DNA of 52,661 nt. It comes from Actinomycetes bacterium (lineage in GTDB: Bacteria > Actinomycetota > Actinomycetes > Propionibacteriales > Nocardioidaceae). Below the pieces are notes generated by a model, which worked only from the letters and a program-made list of their open reading frames with translations, made no database searches and was not told where the DNA came from. Position numbers and translations under genes: made by a program. Location of the stretch: NCBI GenBank assembly GCA_023417775.1, contig JAEZEJ010000017.1:1-52661 (forward strand), given 5' to 3'. Below are positions 31,539-38,337 of this stretch, one piece after another. The first letter of the stretch is position 1. Each line of letters begins with the position of its first letter.

Positions 31539-33673
31539 GCGCACCTGACGTCAATGTCGAGATTCTTGCCCACCTCGATGGGTTCCTGCTCGATCACTCC
31601 ACGCTCGGCGACACGCTCCTCGACACCGAACCGGTGTGGGTCCCCTACATCGGGAAGATGACCAACTGCGAGGTCACCCGAGGGGGTGCCGTGGACGGCG
31701 TGAGCACCAAGCTCGCGCCCGGCGCCATGACTGTCCGGCTCCACGATGCGACTGGTCAGATGGACCTCGACGCCGATCCTGTGATGCGTCCCGGCCGTCG
31801 CGCCCGCCTCGCCCGACCGACGCTCGTCGACCAGGTGCGAGTGGACGAATCGGTGTCGCTCGCGGTGCCGTGGGTCAACGGAGAGCGCTGGCAGGAGGCC
31901 ACCCTCGCACCGTCGACCGTGCAATCCGGGTTCGTGCGCTTTGCTCCCACGATCAACAGCGGAGGCATGATCGCCATGCGCATCGGTCTTCTCGATGACG
32001 ACCCGGTGGGGGCCGCCTTCACGGCACGGATGCGTGTGCGTGTCCCTGCCAGCGACGGCGGGTCCATGCTCATGGTCAGCCTCGCGTCACGGGACGGCGA
32101 GACCGTGCACGCCTGGCCAGCCGATTGGACGGTCACCCCGGCCATGACAGACATGCTCGGGGATGGCTCGATGCTGTACGCGGCGATGCCCGAGGGCACG
32201 TGGGTCGACGTGGAGATCGCCGGAAAGCTCCCGCCCGGCCTCCCGTACTTCATCCAGGTAGCGGTCTCGTCCACGCAGCTCTGGGGACCGCAGATTGATG
32301 TGGCCGAGCTGTCCTATCGCGTCGTCGGGGACATCGAGCGACCGCTCATCACCGGGACACTCCTCGACTACGAGACCGACGAGCACAAGGACGGACCAGT
32401 CGGCGCCACGCTCATCATCGCCGACCCGGTGCAGTCGCTCGCCAACACCACACGCTACGGCGCCTACGGCGACGGCACGGGAGAGCGGTGGGCCGATCGC
32501 ATCGCGCGTCTCGCGAGGTCGGCGCAGACGTCCGTGGAGACCCCGAGCACCCGCTACCAGCAGCAGACCATCTACGCCGACCCGCGCTGGTGGCGTCGCT
32601 TCGGCACCAAGCACACACGGATCACCGCAGCGGCCCTGCGCCGACGAGCGATGACCAACGGCTTCTCGGGGCTCTACAACTCGACCACCGGCACAGGCTC
32701 ATGGTCGCAGGCGGCTTACTCGTATGGCGTCGAGGTCCCCCTCGCCGACGCATTCGTGCCGGGCAGGCGCTACGTCATCGAGATGCCGGTGCGGGTGAAT
32801 TTCGCTGCTGGTGGCGGTGAAGGGGTGGCCGACCTCTACTCCCTCGGTGTCGTCGGGCTCGGATGGTGCACGCCCGTCCTCGCGCCGCGCCTCAACGGTG
32901 CCAAGCCCGCCATGCTGCGATTCGCGTTCACCGCCACCGCGGCTTCACACACCGTCCGCGTCGCCTGCGCCGAACCGATCTCCAACACCGGCACAGTCGG
33001 CGAGGCGGTGGTGATCGGTGACGGGACCATCTACCACTACGGCGAACAGGACTATTGGCTGCAAGACATCGCCTACGAGAGCGATCTGCGCAATCACTTC
33101 AGTCTGGCATGTGACTCGGTGGGAGCGCGGTGGTGGCCGGGTCGCGATGGCGTCGTGCGCTTCGCCGCAGCGGCCTCAGGGACGGTGCGGCTGTGGCTGG
33201 CCGACCAGCTCACCGAGGACGGGCAGGTCTCCTACACCGACCTCAACCGCTCCACGGGCACCCGAGATGTCGTTACCGACATCGAGCTGGTCAACCACGG
33301 CCGTGACGCCGAGTCCGGCAACACGGCCGATACGACCACCCTCTACAGCGACGTCACGTCCGTGGCGACCTGGGGCAATCGTTCGGCGAGCGTCGATGTC
33401 TCTATCGACCCCACCGGCGGCGCGCTCGATCGCCGCGGGCGCGAGCTGTTGTCCGCGGGGGCGGTCCTGCGCTCTGGCCCGCGCGGCGTTACCTTCCGCG
33501 CCCTCGACGCCATCGACGCGACTACCGACCTCGAGCTGTACGACCACGTACTCATCACCCGTCGGTCGACCACCTGGCGTTGCGAGGTCGTCGGCATCCG
33601 CCACCAGGTCACCCCGCGCGGGTGGACCGTCACCCTCACCCTCCGCACCCTCGACCAGGAGACCACCACATGA
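31535..33673 (+). CDS. Tail tip / minor tail protein
   Basis: 712 aa, beta-rich, following the tape measure gene, where distal tail and baseplate-hub proteins lie. It seems to combine distal-tail and hub roles in one chain: an N-terminal part with VTRGGAVDGVSTKLAPGAMTVRL, a carbohydrate-binding-like middle, and a C-terminal SYTDLNRSTGTRDVVTDIELVNHG part. It probably contacts the host surface. It overlaps both neighbours by 4 bp. Confidence 0.75.
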   Translation: MSAPDVNVEILAHLDGFLLDHSTLGDTLLDTEPVWVPYIGKMTNCEVTRGGAVDGVSTKLAPGAMTVRLHDATGQMDLDADPVMRPGRRARLARPTLVDQVRVDESVSLAVPWVNGERWQEATLAPSTVQSGFVRFAPTINSGGMIAMRIGLLDDDPVGAAFTARMRVRVPASDGGSMLMVSLASRDGETVHAWPADWTVTPAMTDMLGDGSMLYAAMPEGTWVDVEIAGKLPPGLPYFIQVAVSSTQLWGPQIDVAELSYRVVGDIERPLITGTLLDYETDEHKDGPVGATLIIADPVQSLANTTRYGAYGDGTGERWADRIARLARSAQTSVETPSTRYQQQTIYADPRWWRRFGTKHTRITAAALRRRAMTNGFSGLYNSTTGTGSWSQAAYSYGVEVPLADAFVPGRRYVIEMPVRVNFAAGGGEGVADLYSLGVVGLGWCTPVLAPRLNGAKPAMLRFAFTATAASHTVRVACAEPISNTGTVGEAVVIGDGTIYHYGEQDYWLQDIAYESDLRNHFSLACDSVGARWWPGRDGVVRFAAAASGTVRLWLADQLTEDGQVSYTDLNRSTGTRDVVTDIELVNHGRDAESGNTADTTTLYSDVTSVATWGNRSASVDVSIDPTGGALDRRGRELLSAGAVLRSGPRGVTFRALDAIDATTDLELYDHVLITRRSTTWRCEVVGIRHQVTPRGWTVTLTLRTLDQETTT

Positions 33674-34113
33674 GCAAGCTCAAGACCTGGGCACCCGGCG
33701 ACGCCCTCACCGCCGCCGACGTCAACAGCATCCTCTCCCCGGACGTCCCAGGGGGCTCAACGGTCCGCTACGAAAAGCGCACCCTTCCAATCGACTCGCC
33801 GGGCCTCTTCGAGTTATGGGCCGCCACCGCGCCCATCCTCGCGATCAGAGATGGAGCGACGGTCACCATCAGCTTTGATCTCAAGGCCAAGACCGCCGGT
33901 TCAAGCGACGCTGTGATCGCCTCCGGCAACCCCTGGATACCGCCCGGCACTTTTGCCTTCGTTCCCGTGTATGCATCCAGCTTCACGGGCACCGGCACCC
34001 TGCTCGCGTACGCGCAGAACGGCGGGCTTATTCGTATGCGCCCCGGCGGGATTACTTGGGCAAAAGACGCCCGGCTCTCGGGAACCATCACCTACGTCCT
34101 CGACCTCCCCTGA
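33670..34113 (+). CDS. Tail fibre-like or accessory virion protein (putative)
   Basis: 147 aa. The start LKTWAPGDALTAADVN is common in short tail-fibre and appendage proteins, and the rest is beta-rich. As the last gene before lysis and next to the tail tip gene, it may bind the receptor. No domain is certain. Confidence 0.55.
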   Translation: MSKLKTWAPGDALTAADVNSILSPDVPGGSTVRYEKRTLPIDSPGLFELWAATAPILAIRDGATVTISFDLKAKTAGSSDAVIASGNPWIPPGTFAFVPVYASSFTGTGTLLAYAQNGGLIRMRPGGITWAKDARLSGTITYVLDLP

Positions 34114-34126
34114 AAGGGCTACCACC

Positions 34127-34906
34127 ATGAAGATCGCACCTCACCCCGGCGCATCGGCTGTCGCGCGCGCCAGGTCTTACATCGGCAAGGCCGCATTCAG
34201 CGGCATGTGCCAAGCCTTCACCGTGACCATGTTCGGCACAGGTGGTGTCGGCTATTACGACGACGACGGGGACGCCGACGCCGTGGACGGATGGCGTAAG
34301 GCAGTCGACCACGGCCGCGTCGTCCACGCCTCACAGATCGCCCGTTACGAGGACATTCCCGCCGGGGTCGCCCTCTACTGGTCAGGCGGATCACGAGGCT
34401 ACGGCCACGCCGCCGTCTCTATCGGCGGAGGCCGCATGGTCACCACCGACGCGGCGCGCGGAGGCGTCATCGGTGAACGCCCCATCCGGGGCTGGTGGGC
34501 CTCATCCCACCAGTTCCTCGGCTACGTCCTCATCGAGGGCAACGGCCACACCCTCAACCCCGACCTCGGGTCCGGACACTCCGGCCCTGGAATTTCCGAA
34601 GGAGACGATGACATGCCCATTCTCTACACCGTCAATAACAAGCACACGTTCGCGCTCAGCCACGGTCAGATCACCCACATGACCGGCCAGTCCGGGAAGC
34701 ACCTGGTGCATGTCCGCAACGTGTTGTCCACCCGGGACGAGATTCATAAAGGGAACAGCGACGAGTTCTTCGCCACGTGCACCACCCTTGGTATCCCAGC
34801 CGGTCACGTCGATATCCAGCGCGGCCGCGTGAAGAATGCATCGGGCAAGTGGGGCGCCGGTTTCACCTGGTCTCGTGCCGAGCAGGCCGCAGGCAAGTCG
34901 GCATGA
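34127..34906 (+). CDS. Endolysin with internal start for its binding domain
   Basis: 259 aa. The N-terminal domain (about 1-145) is NlpC/P60- or CHAP-like, with a catalytic Cys in SGMCQAF (near 27) and His in GYGHAAVSIG (near 97). After a Gly/Ser linker, residues 163-259 form a second domain, probably for cell-wall binding. An in-frame ATG at 34613 with GAAGGAGA upstream could express this second domain alone. No signal peptide is seen, so it needs the holin to reach the wall. Confidence 0.85.
   Translation: MKIAPHPGASAVARARSYIGKAAFSGMCQAFTVTMFGTGGVGYYDDDGDADAVDGWRKAVDHGRVVHASQIARYEDIPAGVALYWSGGSRGYGHAAVSIGGGRMVTTDAARGGVIGERPIRGWWASSHQFLGYVLIEGNGHTLNPDLGSGHSGPGISEGDDDMPILYTVNNKHTFALSHGQITHMTGQSGKHLVHVRNVLSTRDEIHKGNSDEFFATCTTLGIPAGHVDIQRGRVKNASGKWGAGFTWSRAEQAAGKSA
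34597..34615 (+). promoter_or_regulatory. Internal ribosome site and start in the endolysin gene
   Basis: GAAGGAGA (about 34598-34605) lies 8 nt before ATG 34613, in frame. It would give a 97-aa product MPILYTVNNK..., the complete C-terminal domain. Several endolysins of other phages make such a second subunit (established knowledge). Confidence 0.6.
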
Positions 34907-35247
34907 CGGAAGTCCTCGTGGCACTCATCGGGCAGTCCGCCGTGCTCGTCCCGCTGCTCATACGTGCGAGCAGCCGGGCGGGCACGGCGGCCCGTCGAGC
35001 TGAGGCCGCCGAGGCATATGCCGCGAAGGCCTCCGCGCAGACGGTCAACACCGGTAACGGCTTCGCCGCAGGCGTGCTCGGCGCGCTGGACGACATCAAA
35101 GCCGAGCAGCGTCACATGCGCCGAGACGTCGGCGGCCTCCGCGAGGAAGTCCGAACCGAGCGACGCGAGCGCGGCCGTGCTCATGACGCCCTCGCCGAGG
35201 ACATCGCCGAACTCCGTCAGCAGATCATTCGAAAGGACACACCATGA
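34903..35247 (+). CDS. Membrane-anchored coiled-coil lysis protein (putative)
   Basis: 114 aa. One N-terminal membrane helix (residues 3-22) is followed by a long charged helix (LDDIKAEQRHMRRDVGGLREEVRTERRERGRA). This is the pattern of holin-like or spanin-like proteins placed next to the endolysin. It overlaps the endolysin and the next holin gene by 4 bp. Confidence 0.55.
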   Translation: MTEVLVALIGQSAVLVPLLIRASSRAGTAARRAEAAEAYAAKASAQTVNTGNGFAAGVLGALDDIKAEQRHMRRDVGGLREEVRTERRERGRAHDALAEDIAELRQQIIRKDTP

Positions 35248-35408
35248 ACATCACCCGAGAACAGCGCAAGTGGGCCTACAACGTCGGCATCGCGGCCGTC
35301 GCGGTCGCCGTCATCTACGGCCTCATTGACGGCGATATCGCCGATACCTGGGTCGCTCTCCTCGGTGCCGCGCTCGGCATCGCCCGTGCCAACCTCAGCG
35401 ACGACTAG
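35244..35408 (+). CDS. Holin (putative)
   Basis: 54 aa with two short membrane helices (NVGIAAVAVAVIYGLI and WVALLGAALGIARA) and a charged start. The size and the position after the endolysin fit a class II-type holin. Its TAG stop shares the palindrome CTAG with the stop of the convergent lipoprotein gene. Confidence 0.65.
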   Translation: MNITREQRKWAYNVGIAAVAVAVIYGLIDGDIADTWVALLGAALGIARANLSDD

Positions 35409-35863
35409 AGACATGACTTCACCTGGACGGCCTCGTCACTCACGGCGAGGCTGTCCAGGAAGTCACCTGCCGGACTGCCTTCCTGGGCAGCCTCACCCCA
35501 CGTGAAATACATCTTGGCGAAGGCATCGGCAGCCACGATTGGTCCGACCACCGACCCCTCACCGCCCGTTCCGAGGATCGCCGTGTCCTCACCGGCCGGG
35601 CTGCTCACCCGCACGGCGACCACCTGCGTGACGCCGAGCTGCTGAGCCTCCACCGCCAGCGGCACCAGCGCACCCGATGTCAGCTCGGTATCCGTCACCT
35701 TGACGCCCTCGGCGATCGCGGCAATGTCCGCTGGGGCCAGCGCTGTGCACTTGATGCTCTCGGCGGGGTCCTTCGACGGGCCGTCGGCTATCTCAGAGGG
35801 CGATCCAGAGCACGCCGACAGGGCCAACACGATGGCCGCCAGCGCGGCCCAACCAGTTCGCAT
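35405..35863 (-). CDS. Prophage-encoded lipoprotein
   Basis: 152 aa with a lipoprotein signal: basic start, hydrophobic stretch and lipobox LSACSG with Cys 18. The mature part is acidic and has no known fold to my eye. It is transcribed opposite to the late genes and with the integrase block, so it may be expressed in the lysogen. A surface lipoprotein in that position often blocks superinfection in other phages (inference). Confidence 0.65.
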   Translation of the reverse strand: MRTGWAALAAIVLALSACSGSPSEIADGPSKDPAESIKCTALAPADIAAIAEGVKVTDTELTSGALVPLAVEAQQLGVTQVVAVRVSSPAGEDTAILGTGGEGSVVGPIVAADAFAKMYFTWGEAAQEGSPAGDFLDSLAVSDEAVQVKSCL

Positions 35864-35875
35864 GAGCGGAATGTA

Positions 35876-36163
35876 TCAGCCGTTTACACGGTCTACGTAG
35901 CCGTATCGCATCTGAGCTGCCTGACGGCTTACCCCGAGCCCTCGGCCGATGTATGCCCACGACTCGCCACGCGCCCGCTGTCCCCGCACAGCCTCGGCGA
36001 TGGCTGTCTCCAGCTCGTCGCGCAGCGTCAGCATGTCGGCGAGATCGACCTCGTCGGCATCACCGATACGGCGTCCGCACGCCCGGATCATCCGGCGTAG
36101 CATCCCGACGTATTCGCCGTGCTCCCTTGCGCGTTTCGCCGTCAAGGCGCGCTTGACGCTCAC
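35876..36163 (-). CDS. Small DNA-binding-like phage protein, 95 aa
   Basis: A basic, helical protein with a C-terminal helix-turn-helix (WAYIGRGLGVSRQAAQMRYGYV). GTG 36163 overlaps the integrase stop (GTGA), so it is co-translated with int. It could be an excisionase-like or regulatory partner, but nothing shows which. Confidence 0.65.
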   Translation of the reverse strand: MSVKRALTAKRAREHGEYVGMLRRMIRACGRRIGDADEVDLADMLTLRDELETAIAEAVRGQRARGESWAYIGRGLGVSRQAAQMRYGYVDRVNG

Positions 36164-37014
36164 GCGACGGCCTCCACGGTCTCCCGCATCCGTGCCCGGT
36201 CGATCTCGACGTAGGCTCTAGTGGTCGCGGGCGAGGCGTGGCCGAGCAGTTCCTGCACGGTGAACAGGTCACGGCGGTGTCGATACGCCTTCGTGGCGAA
36301 CCGATGCCGCAGTTTGTGCATGGTCCATCCCTCGGGCAGCGCATCGGCAACCAAACGGCCCACCCAGCGGGGCGATAGGTGTCCTTCGTCCGCCCCTGGG
36401 AACGTGAAACCGGGTGGCATCAGGCACAGCTCGGCGGCTAGTGAGTCGGGCATCGGCAGGACGCGAACCTTGCCGCCCTTGCCATGCACGACAAGGCTCC
36501 ACCCGTCCAGGTCTTCAATGAGGTCATTTGAGTGGACGACGGCAACCTCGGCGCGGCGCATGCCCAGCTCGGCAGCGAGCCGGATCATCAGCCGGACTCG
36601 GCGCGTCGCGCCGAGCAGAGCGAGCTTGTAGACGCGATCCGGGACGGGCCTCGGGTTCGGATGGGTCGCCGCTATGACCGGTATGGCCAGCGCAGGGTTG
36701 CCCGTGACGAGGCCACTGTTGGCGGCCCATGAGTAGAACGCCCTGTAGGTCGTGCGTCGTCCTCGTCTGGTCTCCTGTGCGACGGTCAGGCTCGCGAAAT
36801 AGCCGATGAGCTGTTGCCCGGTCACGCTCCACGGATCGCCGCCGAGAGCGGTGGCGAGCAGCGATAGATGTTCACGCCGGGTCCGACAGGTCGAGTCGGG
36901 CGCACCACCCGCTCGAAGGTAGGTCAGGAAGTTGGCGATAGGAGATGTCCACAGGTTCATGGCCGAGATCGTGGCGTAGTGGGTCGCACGTCCAGCTTCC
37001 GACAGGACGCTCAC
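36160..37014 (-). CDS. int: Tyrosine integrase
   Basis: 284 aa, a short tyrosine recombinase. An N-terminal SAM-like domain (about 20-110) precedes the catalytic domain with Arg 153 (GMRRAE), Lys 182 (GKGGK), His 233 and Arg 236 (HKLRHRFA), His 259 (LGHAS) and nucleophile Tyr 268 (TRAYVEI). It should recombine the 40-bp core in tRNA-Arg. GTG 37014 starts 10 nt after the stop of the long repressor form. The chain ends in EAVA, small nonpolar residues that may be a protease tag (speculative). Confidence 0.93.
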   Translation of the reverse strand: MSVLSEAGRATHYATISAMNLWTSPIANFLTYLRAGGAPDSTCRTRREHLSLLATALGGDPWSVTGQQLIGYFASLTVAQETRRGRRTTYRAFYSWAANSGLVTGNPALAIPVIAATHPNPRPVPDRVYKLALLGATRRVRLMIRLAAELGMRRAEVAVVHSNDLIEDLDGWSLVVHGKGGKVRVLPMPDSLAAELCLMPPGFTFPGADEGHLSPRWVGRLVADALPEGWTMHKLRHRFATKAYRHRRDLFTVQELLGHASPATTRAYVEIDRARMRETVEAVA

Positions 37015-37024
37015 CCGATGATCT

Positions 37025-37174
37025 TCATGAAGCGACCGCCGTGCGGTACGCGGCCATGTCGATCACCACGGCGTCATCGGGGAAAGCGCATTCCATGCAG
37101 ACCTCGGCGCCGTCTTCGATGACGGGCTGGCCACATCGGTAGCAGCGCGAACGGCTGACCAGGGTGAACACCAA
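37025..37174 (-). other. Detached 3' end of the viral (long) repressor gene
   Basis: This 147-nt open stretch plus stop is the continuation of the repressor frame when the prophage ends are joined. It encodes 49 aa with two CxxC pairs (CYRC, CMEC) and ends in TAVAS. In the lysogen it is cut from the repressor by integration and left beside int. It has no start of its own except host codons (ATG at 37288) beyond attR that happen to be in frame. Confidence 0.8.
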
Positions 37175-37214
37175 ATCAGAAGGTTTGGGGTTCGAATCCC
37201 TACAGGCGCGCCAC
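37175..37214 (+). repeat. attR core (40-bp direct repeat)
   Basis: Identical to 19859-19898. Only the 3' half of the tRNA is present here, so it is not a functional tRNA. Confidence 0.97.
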
Positions 37215-37227
37215 CCACTCACGAACG

Positions 37228-37254
37228 AAGGCCTCCGAGACATCGGAGGCCTTT
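37228..37254 (+). terminator. Native tRNA-Arg terminator, displaced by the prophage
   Basis: AAGGCCTCCGA / TCGGAGGCCTT, an 11-bp perfect stem with a gaca loop and a short T tail (TTTCGTCG), lies 13 nt after attR. Before integration it lay directly behind the tRNA. Confidence 0.8.
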
Positions 37255-37323
37255 CGTCGTCTCTCGCGGGCTGCGGGCGGGTCAGCACGTGGGTAGGGTC
37301 GCTCGGGAGCCTGAGGAGGGATC

Positions 37324-37791
37324 ATGTCCGAGCAGACACCCGATGCCGATACCAAGCGGCGCGTGATCGACGCGCTGACCGAACGAGTCCGTCAGGAGCT
37401 CGCCGCGGCGCAGGCCAATGTCGAAGCCGAGCAGGCCGCCAGCGAGCTCGACCCCGAGGATGTCGTCCGCGCCGACGACCAGTCGCAGGCCGACGATGCC
37501 GGTGACCTGAAGCCCCTCTTCGAACGGTCGGCGAGCCGGCAGCAGGAGATCCTCGACTCGATCGAAGGACTCGACTTCTCGGTGACCGATATCGCTCGTC
37601 CCGGAGCGGTCATCGGCTTCGACGGTGATCGCTACGTCCTCGGTGTCGTCTCCGATGCCTTCGAGGTCGACGGGATCACCTACGAGGGCATCGCCGCCGA
37701 TGCTCCGGTCGCCGCCGCCGTCGACGGACGGCATGCCGGAGACAGCTTCACGGTCGGAACGCGCACGGTTCGCCTCGAATTCGTCATCTGA
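37324..37791 (+). CDS. GreA/GreB-like elongation factor family protein (putative)
   Basis: 155 aa. An N-terminal helical region (residues 10-60) and a C-terminal FKBP-like beta domain (ARPGAVIGFDGDRYVLGVV to DSFTVGTRTVRLEF) give the layout of Gre factors. The acidic tip residues of true GreA are not clearly placed, so it may act on another polymerase step or be only structurally related. ATG 37324 follows GAGGAGGG, and a TAGGGT box lies at 37294-37299. It is the first host gene after the prophage. Confidence 0.55.
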   Translation: MSEQTPDADTKRRVIDALTERVRQELAAAQANVEAEQAASELDPEDVVRADDQSQADDAGDLKPLFERSASRQQEILDSIEGLDFSVTDIARPGAVIGFDGDRYVLGVVSDAFEVDGITYEGIAADAPVAAAVDGRHAGDSFTVGTRTVRLEFVI

Positions 37792-38218
37792 CCTCGGGGT
37801 CCGCGTCGAGCTCTGCGCGCTCCCTCGCTCGGGCGGCGACCCCCTCATCGGTGCAGAAGCCGTTCCCGGAGGACTTCAGGCACAGCAGACCGAGCAGTGT
37901 CTCGTCGTCGACGACCGCCAGCCGGCGGCGTCCCTCGGCCACCATCCAGAGCCGCAGCGGTTCGAGCTCCGCGGCCGGCTCGACGGTACGTCCGTGGAGT
38001 CGTCCGCGGTCGACCGCGGACTCGGCATCCGCCGCTCCGGCCAGATCCTCGCGCTCGACGACGGCGACCAGTCGACGTCCCTCGGTGATCAGCAGCGCAT
38101 GGACATGATCATCGGCGAACACCGCACGAGCCTGAGCGACGGTGCAGCCGGGCGGCTCGATGCGCGGCGATCGCAGCATCCCGTCGACGGCCGTCGGTGC
38201 GGCTCGCCGTTCGCTCAT
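37784..38218 (-). CDS. CBS-domain protein
   Basis: 144 aa with two CBS-like repeats: VDGMLRSPRIEPPGCTVAQARAVF near the start and LRLWMVAEGRRRLAVVDDE in the second half. CBS pairs bind adenine nucleotides and regulate a partner, which is not visible here. ATG 38218 has GGAGGGAG upstream and a TAGGCT box (38250-38245) on the minus strand. The 3' end overlaps the convergent neighbour by 8 bp. Confidence 0.75.
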   Translation of the reverse strand: MSERRAAPTAVDGMLRSPRIEPPGCTVAQARAVFADDHVHALLITEGRRLVAVVEREDLAGAADAESAVDRGRLHGRTVEPAAELEPLRLWMVAEGRRRLAVVDDETLLGLLCLKSSGNGFCTDEGVAARARERAELDADPEVR

Positions 38219-38277
38219 CGTGGGTCTCCCTCCGAACGATCTCCAGCCTAAGGCTTCCGGGGGCCTACGCTGACCTC

Positions 38278-38337
38278 GTGACCACCACGCAGACCCGATC
38301 GGGGGAGGCCAGGCCCCGAGGAGCGCACCGTGACTGA
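38278..38337 (+). CDS. Possible 19-aa leader peptide
   Basis: GTG 38278 lies 6 nt after a TACGCT box (38266-38271), so a leaderless start is possible. The 20-codon frame ends with TGA at 38335, overlapping the GTG of the next gene by 8 nt. It could couple translation to the LssY_C gene. It may also be chance. Confidence 0.3.
   Translation: MTTTQTRSGEARPRGAHRD

Larger units (their letters stand above)
19859..37214. mobile_element. Compact temperate siphovirus-type prophage, 17.4 kb
   Basis: Bounded by a 40-bp att repeat. It holds a repressor, small early genes, a full head and tail set, a lysis block and an integrase, in the order of a lambdoid-type long-tailed phage. All recognised structural frames are open, and terminase, portal, capsid, tape measure, endolysin and integrase keep their key residues, so it could be inducible. 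No replication, recombination or DNA-metabolism gene is recognisable. The size and the fused protease-capsid recall the smallest known actinobacterial siphoviruses (about 14-18 kb, some from Rhodococcus, Arthrobacter and Microbacterium), but this one carries a lysogeny module. Confidence 0.95.

Noticed and set aside
37025..37288. An independent 87-aa gene on the minus strand across attR
   Set aside because: The only starts lie in host DNA beyond attR, and the phage part is the continuation of the repressor frame; it is best seen as a split gene end.
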